5,130 nt of DNA from Burkholderiales bacterium (GTDB lineage Bacteria > Pseudomonadota > Gammaproteobacteria > Burkholderiales > Burkholderiaceae): positions 1 to 5,130 of the forward strand of contig CANFNO010000261.1 in assembly GCA_947447845.1 (NCBI GenBank), written 5' to 3'. The number at the start of each line of letters is the position of its first letter. Position 1 is the first letter of the stretch. A program made the position numbers and the translations under genes. A model generated the notes under the pieces. The model saw nothing but the letters and a program-made list of their open reading frames with translations. It had not been told where the DNA came from and did not search any database. This document shows, piece after piece, positions 4,528 to 5,130 of this stretch.

Positions 4528-5130
4528 TTAATGCGTTTTTGCGGCGATTGCGGCTCTTAGTTGCGGTAAAGCGAGCAGCATGGCTTGGCGTCCGGCCTCA
4601 ATAGAACGCTTTCGCGCACCAAAGTCAGCACTGGAAATACCGTTCAAGACCGGGCGGACCACGACATCGGCTTCCCGGAGTTCGAAGGTATTGATGCTTT
4701 TGCCCATGATCGAAAAAGTCTGCAGCAAGATTTCCAGCGTGCCGCCGGTGAGATTGCCCTCAGGCGGACTGGAAATATCCACCGCAATGACGAGTTCGGC
4801 CCCCATTTTGTGGGCCGCACGTACCGGCACCGGTGAGACCAAACCTCCATCCACATAGTCACGACCGGAAATTTTGACGGGCTGGAATACGGCCGGTACG
4901 GCGCTGGACGCCCGCACTGCGGTGCCGGTATCGCCACGCTGAAAAACCGTGTCCGCACCCGTATTCAGGTCCGTGGCCACGATGCCCAGGGGCAAAGGCA
5001 TATTTTCAATCAAGCGCGAATTAACCTGGGCGTTGACATAGCGTGCCAGCGCCTCGCCACGCAAGGCACCCCGGGTGAAGATTTGGAGGCTCCAGTCCGC
5101 AATGGCCGCCTCTTCCATGGTTTCTGCCAC
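4528..5130 (-). CDS. Patatin-like phospholipase family protein, C-terminal part (5' end outside window)
   Basis: The frame is open to the right edge, and the N-terminal part with the oxyanion loop and the GxSxG serine is outside the window. The 200 visible residues carry the second half of the patatin fold: PLGIVATDLNTGADTVF (47-63), RASSAVPAVFQPV (73-85), a standard block before the active-site Asp, and YVDGGLVSPVP (92-102), whose Asp94-Gly-Gly is the catalytic D of the Ser-Asp dyad. Then follow MGAELVIAVDIS (109-120) and a helical C-terminus typical of bacterial RssA-like members, ending IAAKTH. Such enzymes hydrolyse acyl ester bonds in phospholipids or related lipids; the substrate cannot be told from this part. 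The GTG at the edge and the ATG a few codons in are not family starts. It is in the same orientation as the DUF2076-like gene 108 bases downstream, probably a separate unit. Confidence 0.9.
   Translation of the reverse strand: MAETMEEAAIADWSLQIFTRGALRGEALARYVNAQVNSRLIENMPLPLGIVATDLNTGADTVFQRGDTGTAVRASSAVPAVFQPVKISGRDYVDGGLVSPVPVRAAHKMGAELVIAVDISSPPEGNLTGGTLEILLQTFSIMGKSINTFELREADVVVRPVLNGISSADFGARKRSIEAGRQAMLLALPQLRAAIAAKTH

Noticed and set aside
1..5130. CRISPR arrays, insertion sequences, integrase or phage genes, tRNA genes, toxin-antitoxin or defence genes
   Set aside because: I looked for direct repeats with regular spacing, terminal inverted repeats with a transposase, tRNA cloverleaf sequence and known defence motifs, and saw none; the gene order is that of stable core chromosome.

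Overview
The window looks like ordinary core chromosome of a betaproteobacterium, most likely Comamonadaceae (Rhodoferax/Polaromonas-like). This rests on the order dnaX - ybaB - recR with a MAPEG gene behind it, a divergent 4.5S RNA gene, the fairly GC-rich codon use, and the style of the proteins. The genus is an inference from memory of such loci and was not searched.

Layout, left to right. Bases 1-300 (+) are the 3' end of a LysM-containing protein, probably an MltD-type lytic transglycosylase. A 44-base convergent gap with two small hairpins follows. Bases 345-3735 (-) form one tightly packed unit read right to left: dnaX (DNA polymerase III tau/gamma), ybaB (nucleoid-associated protein), recR (recombination mediator) and a small MAPEG-family membrane protein, with gaps of 27, 19 and 24 bases. 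Upstream of dnaX and divergent from it is ffs, the 4.5S signal recognition particle RNA (about 3802-3900, +), which no protein-coding analysis would show. Converging on ffs is a small gene (3949-4419, -) whose N-terminal half resembles DUF2076 and which ends in a single membrane segment. The right edge (4528-5130, -) holds the C-terminal two thirds or so of a patatin-like phospholipase. No stretch longer than about 130 bases lacks a protein or RNA gene.

The genes in the minus-strand unit fit a replication and repair theme. DnaX builds the clamp-loader and ties polymerase to helicase, YbaB coats DNA, and RecR works with RecF/RecO in gap repair. The MAPEG protein has no obvious link and is probably a passenger.

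The most interesting signal is inside dnaX. A run of nine A residues in the coding strand (2622-2630) lies exactly at the end of clamp-loader domain III. A slip in either direction there meets a stop codon within one to five codons. That is the arrangement by which Thermus (transcriptional slippage) and E. coli (ribosomal frameshift) make the short gamma form alongside tau, so this dnaX very probably encodes two products. A second point is that dnaX has a good -10 element placed so that transcription would begin at the A of its ATG, and it has no Shine-Dalgarno sequence, so the mRNA may be leaderless. I see no mobile element, CRISPR array, phage gene or defence system, and no wholly new system.
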